Positions 26,155 to 34,767 of a DNA stretch of 58,323 nucleotides are shown here, piece by piece. Positions within the stretch are counted from its first letter, which is position 1. Each line of letters begins with the position of its first letter. The notes below the pieces were generated by a model that saw only the letters and a list, made by a program, of their open reading frames with translations, ran no database searches and was not told the DNA's origin. The DNA is from Desulfovibrio sp. (GTDB lineage Bacteria > Desulfobacterota > Desulfovibrionia > Desulfovibrionales > Desulfovibrionaceae). A program made the translations under genes and the position numbers. The stretch is taken from assembly GCA_031291035.1 (NCBI GenBank), contig JAISLI010000029.1:1-58323 (forward strand), in the 5' to 3' direction.

Positions 26155-28308
26155 TCAGCGTTTCAGATTCTCCGCCAACAGGTCCGCCACGTGGTCAACC
26201 CTGATGTTGATCCCCTGCTTTTCAGCGCCGCCGCGCAACTGCATGACGCAACCGGGGCAGTCCACCACCAGCCGGGCGGCGCCGGTCTTGCGTATGTTGT
26301 TGAGCTTGTTCTCCAGCAACCGGGCTGAAATCTCCGGAAACTTCATGGAATAGGTGCCGCCGAAGCCGCAGCAGACATCCTCTTCCTCACAGGGCTCATA
26401 CACGCCCGCCGCCCTGATGAGTTCACGCGGGGCTTCCTTCACTCCCAGGCCGCGGCAAAGATGGCAGGATGCGTGGTAGGTCACCTTCTGGCCGGAGTTG
26501 TTGAAATCTTCCGCCCTTAATCCCAGTTTATCGTACACGAACGAACTGAAGTCGGTGATTTTTTCCGTGAATTCCTTTGTTTGGGCGAGGAGAGCGCTGT
26601 TGCCGGACAGCAGCGCCTGATAGTTGTGCTTCAGGTGCGAGGCGCAGCTCGCGCACAGGGTGATGACGGCATCGTACCTTTTGTGCGAAAAGGCGCGCAC
26701 ATTCTGCGCCGCCACATCCACGGACGTTTTGCGCTGCCCCATCATTTCCAGAGGCAGGCCGCAGCAGGTCTGCTCAAAGGGGAAATCAACCTCCACGCCT
26801 TTGGCGGCCAGCACCTTGACGGCGTCCTCAAGTTGTTCGGGGTAGACAAAATCCTGGGCGCAGCCGCTGAAAAAGGCCACCTTGAATTTCGCTTCCGGCA
26901 TCTTCCGTTCGAGTTCCGGCCAGCGGTCACGGAAGGATTTGCCGGCAATGGCGGGCAGGGCCTTGAAACCGTGCCTGCCGAGAAACATGGCCGGCAGGTG
27001 CCGCTGAAATTGCGTGCCGCCGGTAAAGGGTTTCTGGGCGTACTTGGCGAATTTGAGCAATGAATGAAAAAGGGTGCGGTTTTTCATCACCGAGGCAAGC
27101 AGGGCCGCCTGGGCGTCGCTGCCCTGCTCGTCAGTCAGACGGCTGCGGATTTCGCGGATGAGCAACGGCAGGTCAATGCCGCCGGCGCAGACACTTTTAC
27201 AGGCCTCGCAGCCTACGCAGTTCTGGCAGAGAACCTTGGCCTTGTCCTTGCCGTGGAAGAAGTAGGTAAGAATAAGACCGATGGCGCCGATATAGACGTA
27301 GCCCATCTTGTGCCCGCCCACAAGGCGGTAGACGGGGCACACGTTGGCGCACGCGCCGCAGCGCACGCAACGGAAAATCTGCGAGAAAAGCGGATCTTTC
27401 GCGATTTCCGTGCGACCGTTGTCCAGAAAGACCACATGCAGGATTTTTTTGTCGTCCGGGTTGGCGGCACAGGGGCCGGCGCCGCGTATCCAGCTCACAT
27501 AGGTAGTCAGGCGCTGCGCCGTGGCGTTGCGCGGCAAAACCAGCAGGGCCGTGAGCGCCTCGTCCAGCGTGGGGGTCAGCTTGTCGAGGCCGGCAACGGC
27601 CACATGCACGCGCGGCAGGGTGGTGACCATGCGGGCGTTGCCTTCGTTGGTCACGGTGGAAATGGCCCCGTTTTCCGCAACGGCGAAGTTACATCCGCTG
27701 ATGCCCATATCCGCCTGGATGAACTTGCGGCGAAGCTGCACGCGGGCCACCTTCACCAGTTTCTGGATGTCCGTATCCTGCTTGACGCCGGTGGCCTTGG
27801 TGAAGTCGTCGGCCACCTGGTAGCGCGAAAGGTGGATGGCGGGCATGACCATGTGCGAGGGGCCTTCATGGCGCAACTGTATGATCCATTCGCCGAGATC
27901 CGTTTCGTCCACAATCAGGTTGTCGGCAATGAGGTGGTCATTGAGATGGATTTCCTCGGCGGTCATGGACTTGGACTTGACGATGCGCCTGACGTTGTTG
28001 TCCCTGGCGATGCGGGCAATGATCCCGTTGGCCTCCGCCGCGTCCCTGGCGCGGTGTACGCGCACGCCGCGTTTTTCCGCCTGTTCCCTGAACTGCGCAT
28101 AGAGTTCTTCCATGCGTTTGCAGGCCTTGTCCCGGGCCTCGGCGATTTGGTTGATGAGGGCGCGCTCGTCCACTTCCTTGAAAATGGTTTCACGGTTGGC
28201 GCGGTAGGCTACGGCAAAGGTGTCCAGCGTGCGGCGCAAAAACTCGTCCTGCAGCGCGGAATCAATCTGTTTGCGATATTCGGAGAGTGTGGTTGGGGCT
28301 TCTTGCAT
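26155..28308 (-). CDS. Lactate-utilisation iron-sulfur protein, LutB-LutA (LldF-LldE) fusion
   Basis: A 717-residue fusion. Residues ~60-300 form a LUD domain (LutB/LldF). Two 4Fe-4S sites follow: C314-x2-C317-x2-C320-x3-C324, and C364-x2-C367-x2-C370-x3-C374. The C-terminal ~460-717 carries the two Cys-rich CCG modules of LutA/LldE (CCGLPLEM, then CHLC ... CCGFGGTYSMKFPEIS). In most bacteria these are separate proteins of the LldEFG/LutABC L-lactate dehydrogenase. It probably forms a cytosolic, membrane-associated complex with LutC and feeds lactate electrons to the quinone pool or to sulfate reduction. The ATG is 5 bases after the lutC stop. Confidence 0.9.
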   Translation of the reverse strand: MQEAPTTLSEYRKQIDSALQDEFLRRTLDTFAVAYRANRETIFKEVDERALINQIAEARDKACKRMEELYAQFREQAEKRGVRVHRARDAAEANGIIARIARDNNVRRIVKSKSMTAEEIHLNDHLIADNLIVDETDLGEWIIQLRHEGPSHMVMPAIHLSRYQVADDFTKATGVKQDTDIQKLVKVARVQLRRKFIQADMGISGCNFAVAENGAISTVTNEGNARMVTTLPRVHVAVAGLDKLTPTLDEALTALLVLPRNATAQRLTTYVSWIRGAGPCAANPDDKKILHVVFLDNGRTEIAKDPLFSQIFRCVRCGACANVCPVYRLVGGHKMGYVYIGAIGLILTYFFHGKDKAKVLCQNCVGCEACKSVCAGGIDLPLLIREIRSRLTDEQGSDAQAALLASVMKNRTLFHSLLKFAKYAQKPFTGGTQFQRHLPAMFLGRHGFKALPAIAGKSFRDRWPELERKMPEAKFKVAFFSGCAQDFVYPEQLEDAVKVLAAKGVEVDFPFEQTCCGLPLEMMGQRKTSVDVAAQNVRAFSHKRYDAVITLCASCASHLKHNYQALLSGNSALLAQTKEFTEKITDFSSFVYDKLGLRAEDFNNSGQKVTYHASCHLCRGLGVKEAPRELIRAAGVYEPCEEEDVCCGFGGTYSMKFPEISARLLENKLNNIRKTGAARLVVDCPGCVMQLRGGAEKQGINIRVDHVADLLAENLKR

Positions 28309-28313
28309 GGCCT

Positions 28314-28955
28314 TTAATCCTCCAGAAGAATGATGTGCAGTTCCAGCGGGCCGTGCACGCCCACAGCGGCCACACGTTCTATGTCGGCCGTGCGGCTCGG
28401 ACCGGAGATCAGCGTGGTGTACGTGGCGGGCGCTTCATTCATGCGCTCGCGCAACAGTTGGGCCATGGAAGGAAGATCCGGGTATATGGCGGATTTGCGC
28501 AGGAGTATGATGTGAATTTCCGATATCATTCCGGCGAGACGCGAATCCTCCCTGTCCGTGTTCATCATGCAGGTGCCGCTGGCGGCAACGCCGAGCAGGG
28601 CCTTGCTAACGCCCACGTCAAAGCCGGCCACATATTTGCGCAATCCCTCGCGAATGCAGAGAAAGCCTTTTTCCTCACAGGCCGCCGAGAGAGTCGCGAA
28701 CTCCTCGTCGTTCAAATCCGGAGCGGCCACAATGCGTTTGACACGCGTGGGCTGATTGTTTGGTCCGGGAGGCCCCTGTTCCGTGCCGGGTTCATCGGCC
28801 AGAATTTCGGCAGGGGTTTTGCTTTCACAGACATCCACCACATATTGCAGGGCCGCCGGGATTGCCGGAAGCTCCTGCACCACAGCATTGACCGCCGTGG
28901 CTTTTGCGATGAACGTCTCCACCGTCTGCCGGGTGATGGAATCCGTTAGGGTCAT
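28314..28955 (-). CDS. lutC: Lactate-utilisation protein LutC/LldG (LUD domain)
   Basis: A 213-residue LUD-domain protein. The C-terminal block LISGPSRTADIERVAAVGVHGPLELHIILLED is the characteristic LutC signature. The ASGTCMMNTDREDSRLAGMISEIHIILL region forms the NagB/RpiA-like core. It is the third subunit of the LldEFG-type lactate dehydrogenase. AGGAGTT lies just before its ATG. A 125-base gap separates it from the preceding glcF-type gene, enough for an internal promoter, although none is convincing. Confidence 0.9.
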   Translation of the reverse strand: MTLTDSITRQTVETFIAKATAVNAVVQELPAIPAALQYVVDVCESKTPAEILADEPGTEQGPPGPNNQPTRVKRIVAAPDLNDEEFATLSAACEEKGFLCIREGLRKYVAGFDVGVSKALLGVAASGTCMMNTDREDSRLAGMISEIHIILLRKSAIYPDLPSMAQLLRERMNEAPATYTTLISGPSRTADIERVAAVGVHGPLELHIILLED

Positions 28956-29080
28956 AACATAACTCCTTTACCCCGAATCCGTAACAATATTGCGGCTGTT
29001 TTTATTCCCTGACTAAAATTTTACGGATCAAGGGCCGTTACAAATAGCGGCGCAAACGCGCCAGATTGTCCGAACGCCCG

Positions 29081-30373
29081 CTACCTCAGGCTTTCCGCGT
29101 ACAATTCCACCGTATGTCTTACCAGCACAGGGTCATGGTTGTGAGAGAGAACATCCTCAAGCTGCATCATGCAGGCCGGACAGGCCGCGGCAACAATCCG
29201 CGCTCCGGAAGCGACCACATTGTCGCGCTTGCGCTGGCCTATCCTGCGCGACCAGTCATAGTGAAAAAGGTTGAATGAACCGCCGCAGCCGCAACACCGG
29301 TCGGCCTCCGCCATTTCCGTCAGGGCGTAAGCCGGATTCGCGGCGATGAGCGCCCGCGGCTGGCTTGCCACCCCAAGGGTCTTTTTGAGATGACAGGAAT
29401 CGTGATACGTGACGGCCCAAGCGTTGGCATTGCTCCGGACCGGCTGCACCTTCAGCACGTCAATGAGAAAAGCGTTGATGTCAAGAGCCTTGGCCGCCGT
29501 CTCCCGGGCGAATTTCTGTTCATGGGAGCCGAGGCGCGCGGCATACCGCGGCCAGTGCTCCCTGATGCAGGAGGTACAGGAAGCGCAGGGGCTCATGATG
29601 TAATCGAAGTCGCTTGCGGAAAGAGCGTCGAGATTGGTTTTCAGCTCCCTGAGCATTCCCTCCGCGTCGCCCGAAGAGAGTGCCGGAAGGCCGCAGCAGG
29701 CCAGTTTGTCCGGCATGTAGACGGCCACTTTGTGGTGGCGCAAAACCTTCAGGCAGGCTCCGGCCATGTCCGTATACATTTTGTCTCCGACGCAGCCGGG
29801 AAAAAAGGCCACCTTCAGCCCGTCACCCGAACGCGGCTCGTCCACGAAACCGTATTCGGCGTGCAGGGGGGTTGCGGCCAGCGGGCGGATATGCCTGTCG
29901 CCCAGCATGAAACTGAGCATGGGCGCGCAGGCGGTGCCCTGCGCTTCGCCGGTTTTGCGGAATACCATCCTCTGCATGGGCGCGCTCACGCGCATGGCAA
30001 AGTTGAAAAGAGCGGGTTTGGCCAGCAGAATTCTGAAAATCATCTTTTTGACGGGGTTGAGTCCCAGATAGCCGTAAATCAGCTCCCTCGCCTCCAGAAA
30101 CACGTCCATGATTTTGACGCCGGGCGGACAGGTCGCCTGACAGGAACCGCACAGGAGACAGCGGCCCAGTTTGTCGGCCACGGCTTCGGGATCCCGGATC
30201 ATTTCATGGGCGAGATTGCTGATGAGGACCAGCTTGCCGCGGGTGACGTCGGCCTCCATGCCGGAAGCGCCGAACATGGGACAGACGCCCTGGCAGAAGC
30301 CGCACTTCATACAGTAGACAATTCTGTCCTCCAGCGCCATCAGCCGTTTGGCAAGATCATGCAAGGTATTCAT
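29081..30373 (-). CDS. (Fe-S)-binding subunit of a lactate/glycolate oxidase (GlcF-like)
   Basis: A 430-residue protein with two N-terminal 4Fe-4S motifs (CMKCGFCQGVCPMFG and CLLCGSCQATCPPG) and two CCG modules (CCGLPALSSGD and CCGCGGSFNLFHYDW). It is the electron-accepting partner of the FAD subunit encoded immediately upstream. I chose the ATG at 30373 (MNTLHDLAKRL), two bases after the glcD stop. A longer frame to 30484 lies inside glcD. In Desulfovibrio-type genomes this pair is encoded with lactate-pathway genes and is thought to oxidise D-lactate. Confidence 0.88.
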   Translation of the reverse strand: MNTLHDLAKRLMALEDRIVYCMKCGFCQGVCPMFGASGMEADVTRGKLVLISNLAHEMIRDPEAVADKLGRCLLCGSCQATCPPGVKIMDVFLEARELIYGYLGLNPVKKMIFRILLAKPALFNFAMRVSAPMQRMVFRKTGEAQGTACAPMLSFMLGDRHIRPLAATPLHAEYGFVDEPRSGDGLKVAFFPGCVGDKMYTDMAGACLKVLRHHKVAVYMPDKLACCGLPALSSGDAEGMLRELKTNLDALSASDFDYIMSPCASCTSCIREHWPRYAARLGSHEQKFARETAAKALDINAFLIDVLKVQPVRSNANAWAVTYHDSCHLKKTLGVASQPRALIAANPAYALTEMAEADRCCGCGGSFNLFHYDWSRRIGQRKRDNVVASGARIVAAACPACMMQLEDVLSHNHDPVLVRHTVELYAESLR

Positions 30374-30375
30374 TC

Positions 30376-31761
30376 TCAAATCCCCACAAGCTTCGTCGGA
30401 TTGAGCAGCCCCCTGGGGTCGAGCGCCCTGCGCAGGCGCTGTGAGAACAGGATCGTTCCGCGCGATGTTTCCTTTTCCATCCATTTGGCCTTGGCCGTCC
30501 CTATGCCGTGTTCCCCGGAAAGCGTGCCCTGGAGCTTGAGGGCCGTGTCGAACATTTCGTCAATGGCTTCCTCCACCCGGCGGAATTCGTCGGCGTCGCG
30601 CTTGTCGCACAGGAACGTGGGGTGCAGGTTGCCGTCCCCGGCATGGCCGAAGGTGCCCACCTCCAGGTGGTATTTGGCGGCTATGTCATTGACGGCCTTC
30701 ATCATGGCGGGAATCCTGGAGCGGGGAACCGTGGCGTCTTCCAGCACGGTCGTCGGGCGACAGCGGGCAAGCACCGGCAGGGCCATACGGCGGGCTTCCC
30801 ACAATTTGAATTTTTCCGCCGCGTCTTTGGGCACCTTCACGTCAATGGCGCTGTTGGCCTTGAGCACCTTTTCCACAACCCCGGCTTCCTCCGCCACCTG
30901 CGCCGGATGGCCGTCCACCTCTATGAGCAGGATGGCGCCGGCTTCGCGCGGGAGTCCGGCCTTGGTAAAGTCGTCCACGCGCACAATGGTGTTGTTGTCA
31001 AGAAATTCCAGGGTACAGGGAACAACGTGCGCGGCGATGATGTCCGCCACCGCCTCGGCGGCGTCCTGCACGTTGGCGAAAACGGCCATGAGCGCCTTGC
31101 CGGCCTTGGGCGGGGGGACGAGCTTGAGCACGGCCTGGGAAATAACGCCCAGCGTTCCTTCGGACTGCACCATCATGCCGGCAAGATTGTAGCCGGTGAC
31201 ACACTTGACCGTGCGCGAGCCGGATTTGACCAGAGCGCCCGTGGCGTCAAAAAATTTGATGCCCATGACGTAGTCTTTGGTACAGCCGTATTTGAGGCCG
31301 CGCAGACCGCCGGCGTTTTCCGCGATGTTGCCGGCAATGGTGGATACGGCCTGTGAGCCGGGGTCCGGCGGATAAAAAAGGTTCTGTCTGGAAACGGCCG
31401 TCGCGAAGTCGGCGGTGATGACGCCCGGCTCAACCACGGCATAGAGATCGCTGGCATTGATCTCAAGAATGCGCGTCAGGCCGGTTGTCAGAATCACGAC
31501 GGTATCGGAATTGTCGGGAATGGTTCCGCCGGAAAGGTTGGTTCCCGCGCCGCGAACGGTCATGGGGATGCCGTTGTCGTAGAGCTTTTTGACGCACAGC
31601 CCCAATTGCTCAACGCTTGTCGGCCGTACCACCAGAGCGGGCACGACGGGGGTCAGCACCGCGGAGTCATAGGAATACGTCTGTCTGTCGGCTTCTGAAC
31701 CGAATACGTTCTCCTTGCCCAGCATTGCCTCGAAGTCTTTAACGAGCGCCTGACCAGCCAT
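30376..31761 (-). CDS. FAD-linked D-lactate/glycolate dehydrogenase (GlcD-like)
   Basis: A 461-residue FAD-binding oxidase. The N-terminal FAD_binding_4 domain has VVPALVVRPTSVEQL and RGAGTNLSGGTIP. The C-terminal FAD-oxidase domain has FGHAGDGNLHPTFL and LSGEHGIGTAK. The start at 31761 follows GGAGAT. It is the first gene of glcD-glcF-lutC-lutAB-lldP and so gives the operon a D-lactate-type enzyme beside the L-lactate-type LutABC. The substrate (D-lactate or glycolate) is inferred from context. Confidence 0.88.
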   Translation of the reverse strand: MAGQALVKDFEAMLGKENVFGSEADRQTYSYDSAVLTPVVPALVVRPTSVEQLGLCVKKLYDNGIPMTVRGAGTNLSGGTIPDNSDTVVILTTGLTRILEINASDLYAVVEPGVITADFATAVSRQNLFYPPDPGSQAVSTIAGNIAENAGGLRGLKYGCTKDYVMGIKFFDATGALVKSGSRTVKCVTGYNLAGMMVQSEGTLGVISQAVLKLVPPPKAGKALMAVFANVQDAAEAVADIIAAHVVPCTLEFLDNNTIVRVDDFTKAGLPREAGAILLIEVDGHPAQVAEEAGVVEKVLKANSAIDVKVPKDAAEKFKLWEARRMALPVLARCRPTTVLEDATVPRSRIPAMMKAVNDIAAKYHLEVGTFGHAGDGNLHPTFLCDKRDADEFRRVEEAIDEMFDTALKLQGTLSGEHGIGTAKAKWMEKETSRGTILFSQRLRRALDPRGLLNPTKLVGI

Positions 31762-32148
31762 GTAATCTCCTCGGAATTCTTGTGGAAAAAACAAATGAAC
31801 CATACGAATAATTCTGTGCGCACATCATTGCCTTGGGCAATGGTGTTTCCAGGAAGCCGACCGGCTGCAGCGCGGACCATCAACGTAAACAGACAAACGA
31901 AAACGGAACAGAGGCAAAGCGCGACGTCAAAGAACCGAGTAGGATATAAAAATATGTACATTCATATACTCAAAACACGATAAAAGTCAAATAATAAATT
32001 ATTAAATAAAAAATAATAATATCAATATATTATTATTCTTGTACAATAATCTTGTTCAGGGAGAACGACAGGCCGGCGGGGACAACACGGCCGGGTTCAG
32101 ATGAAAATTTCCGCTTCAGAACAGATCGCCAGACATGCCTTTTCGCCG
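31762..32148. other. Control region between the lactate operon and moaA
   Basis: A 387-base gene-free stretch. On the minus strand it forms a long leader of glcD with a 7-bp hairpin CATTGCC/GGCAATG at 31826-31842. From about 31930 to 32060 it is very AT-rich, with runs such as AATAATAATATCAATATATT, unlike the rest of the window. It also contains the 3' flank of moaA. I see no conserved riboswitch in it. Confidence 0.6.
31963..31990 (-). promoter_or_regulatory. Candidate sigma70-like promoter of the lactate operon
   Basis: On the minus strand TTGACT (31990-31985) and TATATG (31968-31963) are 16 bases apart. A start near 31956 would leave a leader of about 195 bases before glcD. It sits at the edge of an AT-rich tract that could act as an UP element or be bound by nucleoid proteins. 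Confidence 0.45.
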
Positions 32149-33150
32149 TCAGCCGCCAATGCTCGTCATGCGCCGCATCGCCACAGCTTCGTCATGGACG
32201 CGCCGCGCCAGTATGTCCGCCCCCATCGGTTTCAGGGAGCAGACACGGCGCAGGGTGTCCACGAGGCGCTGGTCCGAAATGCGTCGCTCCCGCAGCAGGC
32301 CGCGCATATTGTATTCCCTGTCGGTAAAGAGACAGGTGCGCACATGCCCGTCGCTTGTCAGGCGCAACCGGTTGCAGGCGCGGCAAAAATGATTCGTCAT
32401 GGACGTGATGAAGCCTATTCTCCCCTTGCCGCCCGCAACGGCGTACATGCGGGCCGGACCGGCGTTTTCCGGGTTGTCCGTAACCGGCGTCAGGAGCGCG
32501 CGACGGGAAATTTCTTCCTTTATCGCCGCGGCGGGCCAAAAATTTTCCCCGCTCCACAGCGTGCCGCTGCCCATGGGCATGAATTCGATAAATCGCAGAT
32601 CGACGGGCAGTGTCCTGACGGCATGGACAAAATCGTCCACCTGGATGTCGTTGACGCCCCGCACAGCGACCACGTTGATTTTGACCCTCAGTCCGGCCGC
32701 AAGCAGTCTGTCCATGGAGGCGATCACCGAGGGCAGGGCATCCCGCCCGGTCATGGCGGCATACGTGGCGCGGTCAAAGCTGTCCAGAGAAAGATTCACG
32801 GCTTTGACGCCCAGACGGGCCAGCAGCGGCACATGAGGTTCAAGCAGGGTTCCGTTGGTGGTGATGTGCAAAGCCAGAGCCGGCCAGCGTTCGCGCAGCA
32901 TGGCAAGAAAGCTCGCGCAGTCTTTGCGGACAAAGGGTTCCCCGCCGGTTATCCGTATTTTGCTGATGCCCGACGCCGCCGCAAGGCCGACGAAACGCAG
33001 CATTTCCTCATAGCGCAGAATATCGGCATGTGGAATGAATTGCCCGAATTTGCCGTTGCGGCAGTAGCGGCAACGGAGGTTGCAGCGGTCCGTGATGGAA
33101 AGGCGCAAGTAACGCATGACGCGGCCGTACGCGTCCGTCAACAAAATCAT
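32149..33150 (-). CDS. moaA: GTP 3',8-cyclase, molybdenum cofactor synthesis
   Basis: A 333-residue radical-SAM enzyme that starts molybdopterin synthesis. The SAM cluster is C23-x3-C27-x2-C30 (DRCNLRCRYC). The second 4Fe-4S site is FCRACNRLRLTSDGHVRTCLF. The protein ends in the essential Gly-Gly (TSIGG). TGGEPFVR and LSLDS are the usual SAM-binding strands. It is transcribed alone on the minus strand from a strong promoter just upstream. Tungsten/molybdenum cofactors would serve formate dehydrogenases and aldehyde oxidoreductases in this type of anaerobe. Confidence 0.95.
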   Translation of the reverse strand: MILLTDAYGRVMRYLRLSITDRCNLRCRYCRNGKFGQFIPHADILRYEEMLRFVGLAAASGISKIRITGGEPFVRKDCASFLAMLRERWPALALHITTNGTLLEPHVPLLARLGVKAVNLSLDSFDRATYAAMTGRDALPSVIASMDRLLAAGLRVKINVVAVRGVNDIQVDDFVHAVRTLPVDLRFIEFMPMGSGTLWSGENFWPAAAIKEEISRRALLTPVTDNPENAGPARMYAVAGGKGRIGFITSMTNHFCRACNRLRLTSDGHVRTCLFTDREYNMRGLLRERRISDQRLVDTLRRVCSLKPMGADILARRVHDEAVAMRRMTSIGG

Positions 33151-33180
33151 GCTTCACCGTGCATACAGCATCTATTGGAA

Positions 33181-33209
33181 ATTATACATATTTTTCAGGA
33201 CATCGCCAA
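33181..33209 (-). promoter_or_regulatory. Sigma70-like promoter of moaA
   Basis: On the minus strand TTGGCG (33209-33204) and a perfect TATAAT (33186-33181) are separated by 17 bases. The predicted transcript would start near 33174, about 24 bases before the moaA ATG. There is no room for a molybdenum-cofactor riboswitch. Confidence 0.7.
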
Positions 33210-33282
33210 AACCCGACAGGGGAGAGTTTTTCAGAAAAATGAGGAGTTGCCAAGAATAAAAAATGGTTTTACATAAGAGGCC

Positions 33283-33561
33283 ATGAAAAACCTCTGGGCT
33301 GTGATTTCCCTTGTCAGTCTTGCATGGCCGCCGCAAGCCGCGTCCGCCTGGGACGGATTTGACGCCGCCACCGCCGACCTTGTGGAAATCATTCCCGACG
33401 GCCTTCCTTCGCGCGGCGATACTGTGGACGTACGGAACTATGACGGCGACACAACGCAAACCTGCCTTGTGGAAGACGTGACGCAAAATGCCAGCACGGT
33501 GGAGCTACTGGTGCGCTCTCCCGGCGGGGGAACCAGAATGCTCATCATGGAGGGCCGCTGA
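33283..33561 (+). CDS. Small exported protein, DUF5334-like
   Basis: A 92-residue protein preceded by AAGAGG. Residues 1-22 are a Sec signal peptide ending AASA, with cleavage probable before WDGFD. The mature part (WDGFDAATADLVEI ... GDTVDVRNYD ... CLVEDV ... RMLIMEGR) resembles the small periplasmic DUF5334 family of Desulfovibrio relatives. The function is unknown. It contains a single Cys. It is flanked by convergent or divergent genes and appears monocistronic. Confidence 0.75.
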   Translation: MKNLWAVISLVSLAWPPQAASAWDGFDAATADLVEIIPDGLPSRGDTVDVRNYDGDTTQTCLVEDVTQNASTVELLVRSPGGGTRMLIMEGR

Positions 33562-33618
33562 GGATTCCGGCGTAACGGAGTTTCCGGCATGTGCCGCGAA
33601 AAAATTTGTCGTGACCGT

Positions 33619-34197
33619 TCACCTGTCGGCGGGCGCCGGATTTTTTTCATACCCCGGCAGCAGCAGCACCGGGAGATTTTCGTCCTTGCCCTGCTCCTTG
33701 GGGCAGTGGCTTTGTAATTGGCAGATTTCGCAGCCGCCCCGGTACGGGTAGTGGGTTACCACCGCATAGCGGCGGGAAAGCGTGGCGGCATTTTCCTTGT
33801 ACGACAGACGCAACCGGCCCAGAGCTTCACGCAGCGCCCTGGTGGGGCGCGGCGAAGGCGCGCAACGGAACTCCCCGACTTCCGGCAGCAACTCCTGTAC
33901 GGCGCTCATGCACATGAATTGGGCCAGAGTGTTGACAAGCCAGCCTTCGGCCGGAGATGCCGACCAGCATCCGTCCACCTGATTTTCCACGGATTCCGGC
34001 AACCAGAGGGCCAGCCAGGAGATCTTTTCCCCGCGCACCTCGTAAACCTGCAAAAGCGGCAGCCACTGCTCCCAAAGGGCGGCCAGGCGTTCGACTACGG
34101 CGCCTCCCAGGCGTGATTCCTGGCTCAGGAGCATATAGGCTTCCATATCGAAATACGGTTGTATCGGGTGTTTTGTCAGTTTTGCTTCCGCGCTCAT
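33619..34197 (-). CDS. Protein of unknown function with C-terminal Cys cluster
   Basis: A 192-residue cytosolic-looking protein; I do not recognise the family. The start at 34197 (MSAEAKLTKHPIQPYFD) has a strong GAGGAGAT upstream. The frame extends further upstream, but only through repeat R2. The body is rich in Leu, Trp and Glu (VERLAALWEQWLPLLQVY, KISWLALWLPESVEN). Near the C-terminus are CEICQLQSHC residues spaced C-x2-C-x5-C, too few for a cubane cluster alone but suitable for zinc or a shared site. It is transcribed alone. Confidence 0.7.
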   Translation of the reverse strand: MSAEAKLTKHPIQPYFDMEAYMLLSQESRLGGAVVERLAALWEQWLPLLQVYEVRGEKISWLALWLPESVENQVDGCWSASPAEGWLVNTLAQFMCMSAVQELLPEVGEFRCAPSPRPTRALREALGRLRLSYKENAATLSRRYAVVTHYPYRGGCEICQLQSHCPKEQGKDENLPVLLLPGYEKNPAPADR

Positions 34198-34223
34198 AAA
34201 ATCTCCTCTCGTCAGTAGAGTGA

Positions 34224-34340
34224 TTAACGCTTGAAACAGTTCGCTTACGGCTGGCAAAGCCCGCCCGCTCCTGTTTCGCGGCAAGAATTTGCGGGCAAAT
34301 CCCTGCGGAGCAGTCCAACTTTGAAAAAGTTTGCCTGCTC
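34224..34340. repeat. Modular palindromic intergenic repeat, copy R2
   Basis: Same orientation as R1. Modules in order: TTAACGCTTGAAACAGTTCG, GGCAAAGCCCGCC, CTCCTGTTTCGCGG, a degenerate core palindrome (GCAAGAATTTGC/GCAAATCCCTGC), and a distal hairpin with arms AACTTT/AAAGTT inside GAGCA ... TGCTC. The sequence from 34341 to 34443 that follows is featureless apart from a duplicated TATGTGGCCAAC. Confidence 0.75.
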
Positions 34341-34443
34341 TATATTATATACGACAACGGCAAGTTCCGGTCGCGATAAAAGCCGGACAAGCCTCCGGCG
34401 GCGCATCGCGGTTGCGATATGTGGCCAACATATGTGGCCAACG

Positions 34444-34477
34444 AAAAAGGCTTTTCGGAGATTTCCCGAAAAGCCTT
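34444..34477 (-). terminator. Rho-independent terminator of tRNA-Val
   Basis: On the minus strand AAGGCTTTTCGG pairs perfectly with CCGAAAAGCCTT (12 bp, 7-base loop) and is followed by a run of five T. It begins 8 bases after the tRNA 3' end, a textbook intrinsic terminator. Confidence 0.88.
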
Positions 34478-34485
34478 GGTATCCC

Positions 34486-34561
34486 TGGTGGGCAGTACAG
34501 GACTTGAACCTGTGACCCTCGCCTTGTAAGGGCGATGCTCCCCCAACTGAGCTAACTGCCC
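34486..34561 (-). tRNA. tRNA-Val (anticodon TAC)
   Basis: A 76-nt tRNA including an encoded CCA. The acceptor arms GGGCAGT/ACTGCCC pair fully, with discriminator A. The D-arm is TAGCTCAGTTGG, the anticodon loop CTTACAA sits in a TCGCC/GGCGA stem, and the T-arm is GGTTCAAGTCC. Anticodon UAC reads Val GUN codons. The 3' side has a strong terminator. Its 5' side faces a cluster of IS debris, as expected for an insertion hot spot. Confidence 0.95.
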
Positions 34562-34602
34562 AAGAAACCGCCAGCGTACATACTGGTCAGCTTTTTTATT
34601 CA

Positions 34603-34767
34603 GATAGTGTCTACACGAGATTAAGCTAGGGCCTGTTGGTACTATTTGACAAAACATACTGAATCTTTTAAGTTATCGGTATGAAAATAACAAAACTCCA
34701 ATTAAAAAGAATCTCCGGCTGCCTTCCAACTCAGCGTGGCAATGTCAAAGTTGATAACCTTACGTAG
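34603..34767 (+). mobile_element. IS5-type 5' end with the first 28 codons of a transposase
   Basis: It contains the terminal sequence TAGGGCCTGTTGGTACTA (from 34628) and then an ATG at 34681. The frame opens MKITKLQLKRISGCLPTQRG and ends at 34767, a typical IS5-group DUF4096 start. It stops where a second element begins in the opposite direction. A 15-bp GATAGTGTCTACACG at 34603-34617 recurs as GATAGTGTCAACACG at 34963-34977. Confidence 0.75.

Noticed and set aside
33151-33282. Molybdenum-cofactor riboswitch before moaA
   Set aside because: The predicted transcript leader is only about 24 bases and no Moco-RNA fold is visible.
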